This document shows positions 14,901 through 24,635 of a DNA stretch of 64,000 nt, piece by piece. Source of the DNA: Protula sp. h YS-2021 (lineage: Eukaryota > Annelida > Polychaeta > Sabellida > Serpulidae); the NCBI GenBank assembly GCA_949752745.1, contig OX457026.1, forward strand, positions 71,675,091 to 71,739,090, read 5' to 3'. Numbering within the stretch: the stretch's first letter is position 1; every line of letters starts with the position of its first letter. The translations under genes were made by a program, and so were the position numbers. The notes under the pieces were generated by a model. The model saw only the letters and a program-made list of their open reading frames with translations. It did no database searches and had not been told where the DNA came from.

Positions 14901-15828
14901 GTGCGCATTGTTCACTGGAGATTTGAATTCAGTGACCAGAAACGGGTCTTAAGCATTGTAAGATTACTCTTAACAAAAAAATATGACTGGATTTATGTAG
15001 AGTATCTATGATTTAATTAGACAGATTTATTCATTCATTTACGTGTATCCTTAAATAAAGACAGAGGATTATTTTCAGTTGTTAAATCATGAAGTTGCCA
15101 GGGTTGAATAGCTAAATAAATTTGTGCTGATTCCAGATTGAATACAGACCAGAAATTATCTACATCTCAAAATGTAAGTCAATGCACAAATATAAAGTAA
15201 ACGTACTTTTTTGCTTGAAGAAAAGCATAATAACCTAAAACGTTTCATATTAATACTGGGTCTAGGACAATTCCCCCCCAGACAACTCCCCCCCAGACAA
15301 CTCCCCCCCCGACAATTCCCCCCCCGAACAATTCCCCCCGTAGGACAATTCCCCCCGAGGACTATTCCCCCCACTTAATTTTTATATTATATTTTACTTT
15401 GAACGCCAAAGTCTTTGATTTTTAAAATACCTTAAAATCAAAAATGCAAAATTTTTCTATCTGGAACGAAAGTTTTTTCTGCCATTTAAAACCCGATGTT
15501 GTGGGCAATTCCACGCAAATAGTCAACAGTATGTCGGTTTTCGAAGTCGCGGACTGTTTGACGAATGCGTTGCGCAGAGTCGGCGTACCACCGACGTGGT
15601 GACTCGGGCAAGCGGCCACCCATAATTTGACCAGATGCACCGCGAACATTACGGCGGATCCGACCGATGTAACATGTAAAAAACCGTTTTTGCTGGCACT
15701 GAGGTGGCCAACTTAAAGTTCATTGGTTTGGATAAGGCATGTAAATTGCAATTGCGACAATGTTGAAATGGAAGGGCAATTACCATCTCCAGTTAGAAGA
15801 TAAAAGGGCAACAATTTGTAAAAAAAAA

Positions 15829-15859
<31 letters not shown>

Positions 15860-17242
15860 TACAAAGAAAAGAAAAAATAAGAAAAATATAAATGAATGGG
15901 GGGGGGGGGGGGATAGTCCTCGGGGGGAATTGTCCTAAGGGGGGAATTGTTCGGGGGGGAGTTGTCGGGGGGGAATTGACTGGGGGGGAATTGTCTGGGG
16001 GGGGGAATTGTCCTGTTCCCATTAATACTGTCTAAATCGCCCGAAATGCTGCAAAATTGGATATATGAGTTGGGAATAAAAAAAAAATCAGGAAAATTGC
16101 AGGCGTACTTAATGTCACAGGTGCAATTCACGAGGGCTTAGTGAATAGTAATGCACACAAATATGGAGCCACTGCAAATAACACTGGTGGCTGAACTACA
16201 CATGGTGCCTTATTTTTTGTTTATTCATTCATTCATTTATTTATTTTACTAGATGATGGTGGAAAGTCAAAATTATTGTGTTAAAGAATTTATACATCCT
16301 TGTATCAAAATTACAGAACGAATTCACATTTTCATATTCTAGAAAAGAGGTCTGTATATTTCTTTATTTAGAAATATTATTCTGCAAAACAAATTAAGAT
16401 CAATTCTAAATGGTAAATAAAATATGTCTAGAACAACCAACGTGGTGCTGGTAGACATTCATTTATTTGGGTACCGATTTTTTTCGTAATTGCTAGCAAG
16501 CTCATAAAACCTGGAATACATTTTAAATGCACCGAGAGCGCTTAATTAACACAGTAATATTTTATATTAAAAAAATTGGCGCGCGCATTTTTTGCCTGGA
16601 AGCGAGGACATGCATACATTTTAAATATAATTTATATATAAATTATTAATTGCAGGCTACTTGCTTCTGTCATGCGGATTCAAACACATAAATAAATCAG
16701 CTGAAATAATGGAAAACCAAAACAGAACGTCGACCAGGAGAACGCCCAGGGATAGTAGTCCGCAGGCAAATAATCCTGGCAAATCGCCAGACAGGTCGCA
16801 GGCAAATGAAATTGTTAAAAATTTTGTCTTGTTTGATTTTACATTTCCTTCAGTGATATGCAAAAAGAAGTCATTTTTATGTTTTATAGAATACTTCTTG
16901 AGTAGTTGCAAAAGTTGTGGCTCATTGTTATCCCACAGCATTCCTTTGGGTGAGGATACAATGGAATTGGTAAAAAAGTTTTACAATTTTTATCGACATC
17001 TGGCAGAATTTTGTTTTGCTGGACGCTTTCTCAGCAGACATTACTTCTAAATACAGTCGTGCTTAAATAAAACATATAACAACTGTACCTTGACAAAATT
17101 TCTGGAGACCCCTGGTGTCCTTGTCTATTTTGAGTATTTCCATTAGCGCATTGTCAAGCTCCGAGGGCGTGAGCGAAACTGCGGAGGCAAACATCTCTGT
17201 CTGTTTGTTGCTTCTGGATTTGCTTTTTCTCCTGTCCTCCAT
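352..17242 (-). CDS. NIT-domain transmembrane receptor, probably receptor guanylate cyclase (5' part, seven exons, runs off left edge)
   Basis: Seven exons on the minus strand join in frame: 17242-17089, 7574-7312, 6754-6642, 6007-5811, 1489-1278, 961-917 and 614-352. Every border has GT/AG and the phases match (1, 0, 2, 1, 0, 0, then open at phase 2). The 415 visible residues hold a 66-residue basic, presumably cytoplasmic N-terminus, a membrane helix at ~67-88, a NIT domain at ~90-375 and a second helix at ~377-402. NIT hallmarks seen are LQNERDMSALYI, a YPSTDQ...WP stretch, YELDTRSP...LKFYSD and GIERALG. In bacteria the NIT family (nitrate- and nitrite-sensing) is an input domain of chemoreceptors and kinases. 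In invertebrates it occurs between two helices of membrane guanylate cyclases linked to nitric-oxide signalling. The cyclase half is not in this window, so that assignment is inference. There is no cleavable signal peptide; the first helix acts as anchor. Confidence 0.85.
917..961 (-). CDS. NIT receptor exon 6 (45-nt mini-exon)
   Basis: A 45-nt exon between acceptor GTTTACAG and a consensus GTAAGT donor encodes QSDENTNLITTDDET, a polar linker. It is in frame on both sides. The acceptor could also be used three bases further in, at a second CAG, removing one glutamine. Confidence 0.65.
1278..1489 (-). CDS. NIT receptor exon 5 (second half of NIT domain)
   Basis: Acceptor GTTACAACAG at 1490 and donor GTACTG at 1277. 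The exon encodes TLFYINGGFPSRDIYLLFRE and further helical sequence with a possible N-glycosylation site (YNET). Phase 1 in and phase 0 out agree with both neighbours. Confidence 0.8.
1563..2617 (-). mobile_element. Tc1/mariner-type DNA transposon, internally deleted
   Basis: Perfect inverted repeats of about 27 bp (TACTGAAGGACAAAAGAAAC at 1563 and its complement ending at 2617) are flanked by TA at 1561-1562 and 2618-2619, the target duplication of this superfamily. At ~1.05 kb it is shorter than the usual ~1.6 kb Tc1 element, in line with the deletion in its transposase gene. It sits in the 4.3-kb intron of the NIT receptor gene. Confidence 0.85.
1788..2321 (-). pseudogene. Tc1-like transposase with internal deletion
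   Basis: An ATG at 2321 opens 177 residues. The N-terminus is a helix-turn-helix (ALRFNCSRITIYQLQRGY) with the GRPR-type hook (RPRSGRPRV), and the C-terminus has LFMHDNARPHAA and DWPPYSPDMNLIEHPWDHL, which carry the second aspartate and the terminal acidic catalytic region of Tc1 DDE enzymes. Tc1 transposases are usually ~340 residues. The middle part with the first catalytic aspartate is missing: RVNTQVVPYVKQNVDALF jumps directly into the second motif. The reading frame is intact across the deletion, but the product cannot be catalytic. Confidence 0.8.
2620..3029. other. AT-rich intron sequence, no gene seen
   Basis: This holds a short ATT microsatellite (~2757-2775) and AT-rich DNA between the Tc1 element and the LINE; nothing else is recognisable. 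Confidence 0.5.
3030..5455 (-). mobile_element. CR1/L2-like non-LTR retrotransposon, decayed
   Basis: Read on the minus strand, the pieces come in the order of a CR1/L2-type ORF2. First is an AP-endonuclease start (DSRSVRNKTDFLRD...DIFGVVES, ~5420-5300). Next comes an endonuclease end (KDFNTLFQSCGLKQLITQPT...DWIISR, ~4955-4840). Then the RT start (NYRPVSTLSFISKIAEKVV, ~4160) and RT core (VLQWLRSYLSDRSQRVSV...SLDTGVPQGSVL, ~3850-3740). Last are the RT thumb (3670-3269) and the conserved LARLQVIQNSAAWLV...HITPV tail (~3220-3100). Several frameshifts and stops separate these pieces, so the element is dead. It lies in the same intron and same orientation as the host NIT gene. Confidence 0.85.
3269..5452 (-). 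pseudogene. LINE endonuclease/reverse transcriptase pseudogene
   Basis: Open fragments at 5452-5219, 4956-4765, 3899-3699 and 3670-3269 all fit one degraded EN-RT polyprotein. The FADD catalytic box expected after the GVPQGSVL motif is lost in a frameshift near 3690-3740, leaving no working RT. TSRLD is followed by a stop where related elements read YCN. Confidence 0.75.
5811..6007 (-). CDS. NIT receptor exon 4 (NIT domain core)
   Basis: Acceptor CTTTTTCAG at 6008 and donor GTGAGA at 5810. It encodes 65 residues with LKFYSDIISVFINWLYSAL and the conserved ESAGIERAL end of the NIT helical core. A 4.3-kb intron holding a LINE and a Tc1 element follows. Confidence 0.85.
6642..6754 (-). CDS. NIT receptor exon 3 (NIT domain)
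   Basis: This 113-nt exon has an AATTAG acceptor at 6755 and a GTATGT donor at 6641. It encodes VERYPSTDQ, then SYWPSIEGD and the DAFYNYLNR end, which match the YPxTD...WP...FxxYLxxHR pattern of NIT domains. It splices in phase 2 to exon 4, completing an arginine codon before HRYELD. Confidence 0.85.
6917..7124. mobile_element. MITE, copy A of a ~210-bp family (GTTAACTG ends)
   Basis: The ends are inverted repeats: GTATTCACAAAAGTTAACTG at the left and its diverged complement ending GAATACCGGGGC at the right. The whole sequence is homologous, in reverse orientation, to 62024-62238. Both copies share the end GCCTGTGG..CGTATTCAC and the opposite end GCCCCGG. No target duplication could be defined. 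Confidence 0.6.
7312..7574 (-). CDS. NIT receptor exon 2 (first membrane helix and start of NIT domain)
   Basis: The acceptor TTAAAACAG is at 7575 and the donor GTAAGG at 7311. The exon encodes the hydrophobic segment GITLVPIIILMALTGYIFGV and then the first NIT helices with the family's ERD signature (NERDMSALYI, residues ~118-127). The phase-0 donor fits exon 3. Confidence 0.85.
7575..8577. other. Intron 1 sequence of the NIT receptor, no exon seen
   Basis: This part of the 9.5-kb first coding intron contains an ACGTT/ACGTC-rich patch (7690-7760) resembling those at 21.4-22.1 kb and 54.1-54.2 kb. A following stretch repeats the phrases TTTGACCT and GGTCAAAG (8030-8340). Neither carries a credible frame. 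Confidence 0.45.
8587..9744 (+). mobile_element. Mutator-like (MULE) DNA transposon with FLYWCH gene remnant and subrepeat-built TIRs
   Basis: A 9-bp direct repeat CAAGAGCAC flanks the element (8578-8586 and 9745-9753), the usual target-duplication length for Mutator elements. The ends start GGATCTAGG and, on the other strand, GAAACAGG. Both termini are arrays of 14-18 bp units in opposite orientation, of the type TTGCCGGTGGGTGAA (8605-8660) and CACCGGCAAATCACC (9600-9735). The interior contains a two-exon FLYWCH-type gene fragment with in-frame stops. No transposase catalytic core is left, so it is a non-autonomous deletion derivative. Confidence 0.8.
8973..9600 (+). pseudogene. FLYWCH zinc-finger/MULE transposase N-terminal fragment
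   Basis: The ATG at 8973 begins EYIETIRGKHKLSYEGFLYV, followed by NRFVAYEYEKRRAGHCRARV and VSEHTQAPEPDRAKVLKA. This follows the FLYWCH pattern (RGK..L...G..Y...YW.C..R...C.AR...H.H.P), but the first Cys and the last His are replaced. A TAA at 9243 interrupts ETPQ, and the same frame continues TTTNVLEALNE. A donor GTAAGG at 9280 and acceptor TTTTCAG at 9457 join in phase 1 to AAQLPRLNRIHRDISKYRK. After a second stop at 9538 the frame still reads DRSNIEIPAEYTTLAKF, a stretch found after FLYWCH in animal MULE proteins. The catalytic DDE part is deleted. Confidence 0.7.
10065..11617 (+). pseudogene. L1-like reverse transcriptase 3' half, pseudogene
   Basis: Open pieces at 10065-10298, 10318-10641 and 11295-11618 belong to one degraded ORF2. 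The first begins just after the FADD box. The second has the IANLIYPLLITHA...FMWSCKPPKVKY segment typical of the region after the RT domain (F.W..K.P.....L). The third follows the zinc-knuckle-like CEFC...HVFFEC. Confidence 0.7.
11689..11940. repeat. Low-complexity tracts and A-rich LINE tail
   Basis: A T run and a G run of ~12 lie at 11696-11718. The A-rich tail of the L1-like element is at 11890-11940. Confidence 0.7.
11941..15248. other. Intron 1 sequence, no gene seen
   Basis: No frame here looks coding. Observed items: a 15-bp direct repeat GTCCGCCCACCCTAA at 13075-13089 and 13919-13933, and a T run of ~24 at 14075-14099. The part near 14340-14480 is AT-rich with CAATTGCAA-type words. 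Confidence 0.4.
15258..16020. mobile_element. MULE-type MITE with TIRs made of GGACAATTCCCCC subrepeats
   Basis: A 9-bp direct repeat ATTAATACT flanks it (15249-15257 and 16021-16029). The left end is GGGTCTAGGACAATTCC and the right end, on the other strand, GGGAACAGGACAATTCC. Inside the left end six or more 13-20 bp units of the form GACAATTCCCCCC stand in tandem (15268-15372). The right end has the same units inverted (15897-16013). The interior is a host-like unique stretch plus an AG microsatellite (~15838-15859) and has no transposase. Confidence 0.75.
16030..17088. other. Intron 1 sequence, no gene seen
   Basis: AT-rich DNA. At 16735-16812 a patch of GGCAAAT-containing units (CAGGCAAATAATCCTGGCAA and similar) resembles one end of the 8587-9744 element, but no inverted partner is visible. 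Confidence 0.4.
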
Positions 17243-17252
17243 CTTTTCAGTC
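17089..17252 (-). CDS. NIT receptor exon 1 (5' UTR end and start codon)
   Basis: The exon follows a T-rich acceptor ending TTAG at 17253, has 10 nt of 5' UTR, then ATG at 17242-17240. It encodes 51 residues that begin MEDRRKSKSRSNK and are rich in K/R/S, then a short acidic helix-like stretch. It ends at a GTACAG donor in phase 1, which matches the phase-1 acceptor at 7574 more than 9 kb away. Because the exon starts at an acceptor, at least one untranslated exon and the promoter must lie to the right of 17253; I could not find them. Confidence 0.75.
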
Positions 17253-17346
17253 CTAAAAAATAGGATAATGAAGTCATATAGTTGAACTATTGGTATTGTA
17301 GGAATTTTAAGGATTTAAATGCCATAAATAAGTAAACGCTAAATTA

Positions 17347-18228
17347 TGGAATGCCGTTTTCACATTTATTAAGGAATTATTGATATCAAAAAATAATTTT
17401 TGATCTCAAAAATTGATTTTTGATATCAAGAATTAATTTTTGATCTCAAAAAATCCCTATTTTGATATCAATAATTAATTTTTGCTCTCTGTAATTGTAT
17501 TTTTGATATCTCTAAATGTATTCTTGATCTAAAAAACAATTTTTGATATCAAGAAATATTTAGAGATATCAAGAAATATTTATTGATATCAAAAATGATT
17601 TAATGATATCTAAAATTGATTTTTTTGAGATAAAAAATTCAATTCTTGAGAGCAAAAATGAAATATTTGAGATCAAAATATTAATTTTGAGCTCAGTAAT
17701 TCATTTTCCTTTTATTGATATCAAGAATTTATTTCAGATATCATTATTTCAGAATGGAACTATTTTAATTTGTATTTTGAAATTTGCAAATGATTTTTTG
17801 ATCTCAAAAATTGATTTTTGATATCAAAATATCAGTCTATTTTTGAATAAAAAAATTCAGAAGCACACATCTGTAAATTAATAATGACTGGCCCTTGTAT
17901 GCAGAATCCTTGTTTAAATTTTTTACTGTACAAAAAGTAAGCAATTCTTGAGATCAAAAATTGTGTTGTTATTATTGATCTCAATAATTCAAGTTTTCAT
18001 CTCCAAAATTTAATTGACGATTCGTTAAATTTTATGTAAATGGGTATCTTCTTTAAGATTTTTTAAGTTTGTAAATTTTATTTTTTGATCTCAAAAATAA
18101 ATTTTTGCCATCTACAATTCAATTATTGATAGCAAATTATAAATTATTGAGATCTACATTGATTTCTTGATATCTTTAATTATATTTTGATATTAAAAAT
18201 AAGCATGAAATGTTAAAACGGCATTCCA
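17347..18228. mobile_element. TA-flanked MITE filled with GATATC/GATCTC A/T repeats
   Basis: Inverted ends TGGAATGCCGTTTTCACATT (17347) and, on the other strand at 18228, TGGAATGCCGTTTTAACATT are flanked by TA on both sides, as for Tc1/mariner-type elements. The interior is packed with degenerate units of the form TTTTTGATATCAAAAATT, alternating GATATC, GATCTC and GAGATC. No transposase frame is present. It lies just upstream of the first coding exon of the NIT receptor. Confidence 0.7.
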
Positions 18229-18230
18229 TA

Positions 18231-21200
18231 CTAAATATATATAATTGCAGCTTCAGAAAGTGCGTTTGCTCCAGATTGCTGTAAAACGTGTATGTGTATT
18301 TTGATCCTTTGGCAAAATTTGCAATTATTAACACTTGACAAGCCTTTGGCTTGCAAGAGTTATATGAATTTGTGCGAGCAGCCGTTCGTCCTTTTTTTCT
18401 CTTGACAGTTTTCCGATTTTTTTTCTTCTTCTCTGACACTATGGGCCCTAGGACCATGAAACTTGGGACTTATGAAGAGCTTGATCTGAACGTGTGCATG
18501 TCACTTTTTATTTTCGTCTTCGATTTCGTTTTCGTTGTTAAAATGGCATGTGAAAAGAGTGTATTTTTTGCAAGTAAATGCGTAGCATTTAACGACACCA
18601 CAGAACACACAGTTGCTCAGCTTTGTGCAAGCTCTCACTGCGTAAATAGATAATACGGCGTATGCCTGATCAGTCAATAAAACCTGAAGTCAACAAAAAC
18701 CAAACACTACTCGGTTTATAAGACGTATTCAAGCTGTGTTGTTTGCAATATATTATTCAAGAAATAACCCACTGATGGAAGTATTTTTGCGTTTTAATTT
18801 TTGTCAAGTGTTTAACATTTCGCTAGCGAAATGAGGTTCTAGTTCTTCAATGACAAATACCCTTAGGACCCATGTCAGAACGCTTGTTGGCGATTTGTTC
18901 GGTGTTGGGTCCACGCATAACGGTCCGTGCACATTTCTTCCTTTTATTTTTTCTTAAATCAACAAATTAAAAAATACATATCTAAATATTTTTTTATTTT
19001 ACTCAGATAAGTAAAAAAATGGATATTAAAAAGGTTTTTTTTTTATTTTTCATATTCAGTGAAAAAAGGAGGACGCATCGGAGGTGAATAAAATATTTAG
19101 AAATTTTCTTGTTATTTTTTTTCTTCTAATTTCTTGCTTTAAGACAAAGGTAAAAGGACGAAATGTACACAGACCCATAACGTCTTACGACAATTCCCTC
19201 GATGTCGGACCTTCGAAACGTTATGAACACATCATGGATGCACCAGCAACATTCTTCAAAAAGAAAACCTGGATCTTCCTGCATTTTGTTATTGTTGTTG
19301 TTGTTGTTGTTTTTTTTTTTTTTTTGCAGCGCAACAAAGCGATTACTGTCGCAGTTGCAACAGAGTAAACCAACGGTTGTCGTTATATATTTTTTTTGCT
19401 GTGTTACAGTCTGTCTTGCCCTCTGGTATATGCTCTTCTCAGACGGCGAGCCTACGGTCTGATCTATGTGTCCTCTGGTATTGCTCCTCTCGGGCGGTGA
19501 GTACGGTCTGATCTATGTGTCGATTCTCCTGTCCATTGAATCTATTAGGTTTCACTGTTCAAGCTTAATGATCCAGAGTTGAGCATTGACAATTTGGTCT
19601 TCATTACACAGCCGATGCTGGGGTGGGGAGAAATATCGGGATGGGGTGGGGGGGCGGAGTTGTTAAGTGCATCTTTGGCCGTGGTAAACTGTACACGGAG
19701 GGGCAAGACTGTTATGTTGCCATATGCACTACCTGTTTAGTGTATCACAACTTTAATGTTAAAAAAACATCATTTGATGTCTGTGTAGTTTCTGTCAATT
19801 ACAAGTATTTCACTTGTTTTAATAGGTACAAAGTACTGTAAATATAAATATATAATACGCCTTCCTCAGAACACATTCAAATATAACTGCTTCTTCCCCA
19901 AACTAATAAAAGGTTAAGCAGGAAAAAGAAATTAGACAAGATCACAAGATTATTATTATTATTTATTATTTTTATTATTGTTATTATTATTGTTGTTATT
20001 TTGCACCTCTTTACCAAGAACTCATCCGAATTAAACACACAATTATTATTCACAATTAGATTAGAATAACAGTTAACACACTGTTCAAAGTTCCATTTCA
20101 GGAGTATTCTACTGTGAGGAACCCGATAAAATTTAACGAAATTTTTAACACTCACCAGTTTCTGTACAAAAATATAAAAAAAACTTTATCTTAATTGTTG
20201 TCGCTTATTAGAATAACTTGAATTGGCACTTTGATAGTTTAAATCACATTTTTTGTTTGACATAAATTCATTTTAGTGTAAGAACTCTCAGAGAAATAAC
20301 CAATTTATGAGCTGTCCCTGTCCGCTGTTACACTGTTTAGATCTTTCAGTTAATTATATCACGAATTGTTTTTAAAACATTCAATGCAAGACGCAGTTCT
20401 CGGAAATATTTCTTTTTTTTTCTTTCGTTTTTTCGTTGTTTTGTTTTAATGTTTTTTTTTCTTGTTTTTTTTTTGCTAAATTTCTTAAAAAATGCATGTT
20501 TAGCTTACCTTATGATTCCTGGCTTGCACTATTACTCTCCTGAATTTCTGAATTTAAGTATTCAGAGAGGCCGTTGTTTCCTTTTCTTTCCAGAATATTT
20601 TTAATGGTCCATTTTTTTTCTCTTAGAGCAGTTTTCACTGGAACTCTCAGCAAGTGTGTCTGGTGTGAAATGTAGAGGAGGATGGAGAGAGTAGCCTTTT
20701 AAAAGCCATCATAACATCAATGGTTAAAGTTAATAATGAAATTTACGTAAAAGGTTGTGATATTTTGCTTCAGATAATTTATTAGTTGCTAGAATGTTAT
20801 AGTAATTAATTGAAACGTTGCATCTGTTTGGGAATTAAAGTAATACTGGGAATTTTGTTCCGCCTTTTTTAATGAAAATTTAATTACAATATGACTAATT
20901 AATATCAGCAATTTATCCACTTAATAAAAGAGGAGCTGTTCGTTGCTCAACGTGCCTTTGTACTACAGGCGCGCGGGGAATAATTAACTCAAAGGCTATA
21001 GTGTCCATGAAAAAATAGGCATCTTGCGTAGAAAGTTTACTTCTGAATGTAAGCTAATGACTGGAAAGAAGCGAGAAAAGTTTGCGTCTCGTCGTCTGTC
21101 TGGGCTTTGTACCTGACAAATCACATGAGAAGTATGCTTTCCACGTGCAAGCCCACTAAGCCTTCCGACGCCCATCAACGTCGATTTGAGGGTGTGAAGT

Positions 21201-23390
21201 TGACCGGGACAAATCGCAACAATAAATCTGATTGTGATATAGTTGAGACTGGACACGACCATAGGTCACTTTTCACTTCGACGGTGACAGGCTTGACTAA
21301 TGCAGTACGTTAAATAACCTATTAACTGAAAGAAAAAATATCGCCCATGGAGTCTTTCGGCCATCCTCTTAAGAATAAAAAAATTCTAATCAACGTGTTT
21401 GGCATAACGTTGGATAGATATTGGATAACAGAACGTTGTTTAGATGTTGCTTTGCGTCCTGAGAAAAGCCCAGTTTTCTCCGGCGACCTACCAGTCATTG
21501 GTGCAACGTTGAAAAGAAGTGGAATTCACGAGATTGCTTTGACGTTTCTGTTTCTTCACCACCATCCACTTTCACTGACGTTTAATCAACATCTGTTCTG
21601 CAACACTGAACAGATTTCGGAAATTTGAGTTTGTATAGACGCCGAAAAATCGGCGTCGCGTAAACTAGAACTTCATGTTGTTATCACTCACCGGAAATGT
21701 AATTCGCGTCAAAAATAGACCAAAATGATGGCGTATATTGTGGGAGCTTCAGGAGCGAGCAAGTTATTCACAGCCAACTTTTGTGAAAATTCATCATGAA
21801 AATTGGCTTCTTACATATCCTAACTTACCGGATGGCCCAAGGGTGGGGTATAAAGTACCCATGACACCTTTTGATTGTCACTATCTGGAAGGCGATTCTA
21901 TATTAATATTTTCTACATACCGACACCCATGCAACGTCGCTCCTCCAACGTCTGCACAGATTCGGGAGAGCCGTTGTTTCCACTTTCATTTAAAGCCTTT
22001 TTCTAACGTCGATTAGACGCCACAGATTCGATGTCTGTCCGACGTCTGCAGATAGAAGATGTTTCGACTCCCACAATTAATCAATGCTACGTCACCTTTA
22101 CGTCACCTTTACTTCTTTAAATTTTACGGTTAATTTTAAATAACTAAGGGCGTGAAGTATATAAGGGTACAGATGCGAAAGTTGATGGTTTTTTTTTACT
22201 TACTTATGAAATAATAAAACCAACGAATCAGAAACGCTATTTTTTATCATTTTTTTTTTTTTTTGCATTTATTCATTTTGCAGGCTGTCTCTGAATAATT
22301 AAAGATATTTCTAATTCCTTTTTTTTGATAGCTTATAAAGACCGAAGATAAGATACCTGGAATTCGTTAAGTACAGTTTATCAAATTTATTTAGAAACAT
22401 CAAAAATTAAATCAGAGAGATCTCTATATCCATGAAAAGGGATCTTAATTATTTAATGTTTTCACGAGGGAGATGGTGGAAGGGGCCCGAGGGCTCGGAC
22501 CACCTGATTATTTACCCATGGGGTTTATTTCTTTGTTTCTTCCACTAATGGTTACACCCCTCCTACTACAGCCATACTGAAAACATATGTCAATTATCTC
22601 CACATCAATGCAGCCAATGAGGGAGGGTGTTAGATATTATAAAGCAATAGTGGAGATTGTTGAATAACATCACTGTGCGGACGTAAAGGCATGTATACAA
22701 TTGTTTATCGTGGAAACCGTAGCTACGCGAGAGAATGGGTTCCAACAGAGAAGGGTTTGGGAATGCGGACACTTGCTTATTAAAAGTAACCCGTTTCGGA
22801 TTTGAAAAACAGTGCTCATAGAGCAAATAAAAAGTGCTGTGAATGAATGGGAAGCCCCTGTATGCCCCACAAATATATCCCGATAAACAAAATGTGTGTG
22901 GGTGTGTGTGTTTTTTTTTTAGATTTGATTACTAGATTTACTTTGTTTTAAATACAATAAAAAAAAAACGGAGCCGTTACGTGCCAAGTCAACGGTGAGA
23001 GTCAGATTATGAAACGTCAGCAAACGGTGGCAAAATGAATCGCGATGCCAAACGTTTAAGGCAGGAAAACCCATTTAGAGTGGTAAATGACATCCACCAA
23101 ATGCCCATTTTTACGCCCAATTAAAACGGATTTTGTTTTATACACATGTTGTAGCTTAACTGGGGAGTAAAAATTGGCATTTTATTCATACAAATGCCTT
23201 GCAGCTCCCATTGGATCGATTCCATGTTTTGAAATAGATTAAGCTGCTGGTCTGGCATTTTCTGGGCGACACGCCCTCCGTGCGCCCATTTCTCTGTGAT
23301 CAACATGATCAACCAGAATGAAACTTCCATAATCAGTTCATTGCTTTATTTTTGTCAGCTTACTGACGTCAGTAGTTGATAAATGGGAGT
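18231..23390. other. Region without a recognisable gene
   Basis: The short open frames look like chance. Seen are several T-rich runs (19015-19050, 19308-19327, 20410-20475), an ATT microsatellite (19950-20000) and an ACGTT/ACGTC-rich stretch at 21395-22065 that resembles old MITE DNA. A 5' untranslated exon and promoter of the NIT receptor may lie here, but I could not identify them. Confidence 0.4.
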
Positions 23391-23394
23391 TCTA

Positions 23395-23530
23395 CGACAC
23401 TCCCCCTCCCCCGGACGATTCTTAACATTTTTGGTTGTTTGACCTCCCAACCCCCCCCCCCCCCTCGTGGGAAAATTTTCTGATTTTTGCATATATATCC
23501 GTTTCAGAACATTCTGAACATTTTTGTTTG
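23395..23530 (-). repeat. Inverted single copy of the G-tract minisatellite
   Basis: Read on the minus strand, it gives the same unit as 24060-24580: a CAAAAATGTTCAGAATGTTC-like start, an AAATATGCAAAAATCAG-like middle and then a G run. Confidence 0.6.
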
Positions 23531-24059
23531 TTTTTTTTAGGTTGGGGTTGCCATAGTTGCTTAAAATGAAAACACTCATTCACATAGTAAAACTTTTATT
23601 GACATGTAAATATGAATCCCCTAACCACTATTTATTAATTTTTAACCACTTACCATACAAACAAACTTTACTGTTCTTCAAACATTTTACAAATGTCTGT
23701 ATTCACTTCAACTCGTCCATTATTGAAGAGGACAAGTTCTGATATATCCGTTGACAATGAAACATTACCATCATAATGTAAGGTAATTCCAGCAGCCACA
23801 ACTAGCATGACGTCAGCTGCCCAAATTGTAATGGTGTTGATAAATGCTGAATCAATGTCACAGTGTTCCCTGGTAAATTCAGTTCTTCACATTCACTCAG
23901 AAAACATTGGATGAAACAATTTCTTGGAATTGCCATTCCAACAGCTTTCCAGTGTTTATGCATATTCTTCACTTGTAAAATTCAATCAGATTCAAAATAA
24001 GGAAGCTTTGAAAACACAAAGTCATTCTTCTCAATACATTGATCATTCCTCTATATGCA

Positions 24060-24585
24060 TCTCCTCTAAAAACCAAAAACGTTCAGAATGGTCTGAAACG
24101 GAGAAATATGCAAAAACCACAAAATTTTCCCAAGGGGGAGGGGAGGGACGGGAGGACAAAAAAAAATGTCCAGAATCCTCTGAAACGTGTAAATATGCAA
24201 AAATCAGAAAATTTTCCCACTGGGGTGGGGGGGGGGGGGAGGGGGTCGGGAGGTCAAACAACCAAAAGTGTTTAGAATCGTCTGTAATGTGTAAATATGC
24301 AAAAATCACAAAATTTTCCCACGAATGGGGTCGGGGTCGGGAGGTAAAAAAACCAAAATTGTTCAGAATCATTTGAAACGAGTAAATATGCAAAAATCAC
24401 AAATTGGGGGGGGGGGGGGGGGGGTCCGGAAACCAAAAATGTTCAGAATCGTCTAAAACGGATGAATATGCAAAAATTACAAATTGGGGAGGGGGAAGGG
24501 GGTCCGAAAACCAAAAATGTTCAGAAACGTCTGAAACGGACAAATATGCAAAAAGCACAAACTTTCCTCACCTCAGGGGAGGGGG
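24060..24585 (+). repeat. Minisatellite of six ~80-100 bp units with G-rich spacers
   Basis: Six units each read approximately AACCAAAAATGTTCAGAATC, then TCTGAAACGGATAAATATGC, then AAAAATCACAAAATTTTCCC, followed by a variable G tract of up to 18 G. Unit length varies with the G tract. Frames running through it are artefacts of the repeat. A further copy lies at 32938-33012. Confidence 0.8.
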
Positions 24586-24635
24586 GTCTGACATAGTATG
24601 CCCAGCAATATTTCTAACCTGGACCAATACATGCA

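Noticed and set aside
15156..16131. Gly-rich and Pro-rich frames resembling structural protein repeats
   Set aside because: They are produced by the CAATTCCCCC subrepeats in the arms of a MITE with a clear 9-bp target duplication.
16735..16812. One-sided GGCAAAT subrepeat patch as a fifth MULE-type element
   Set aside because: No inverted partner arm or flanking duplication could be found, so it is at most a fragment.
18176..23742. Many frames of 60-100 codons in the 18-24 kb region
   Set aside because: They are AT-rich, low-complexity or on homopolymer runs, with no motifs, no splice signals in phase and no conservation that I can see.
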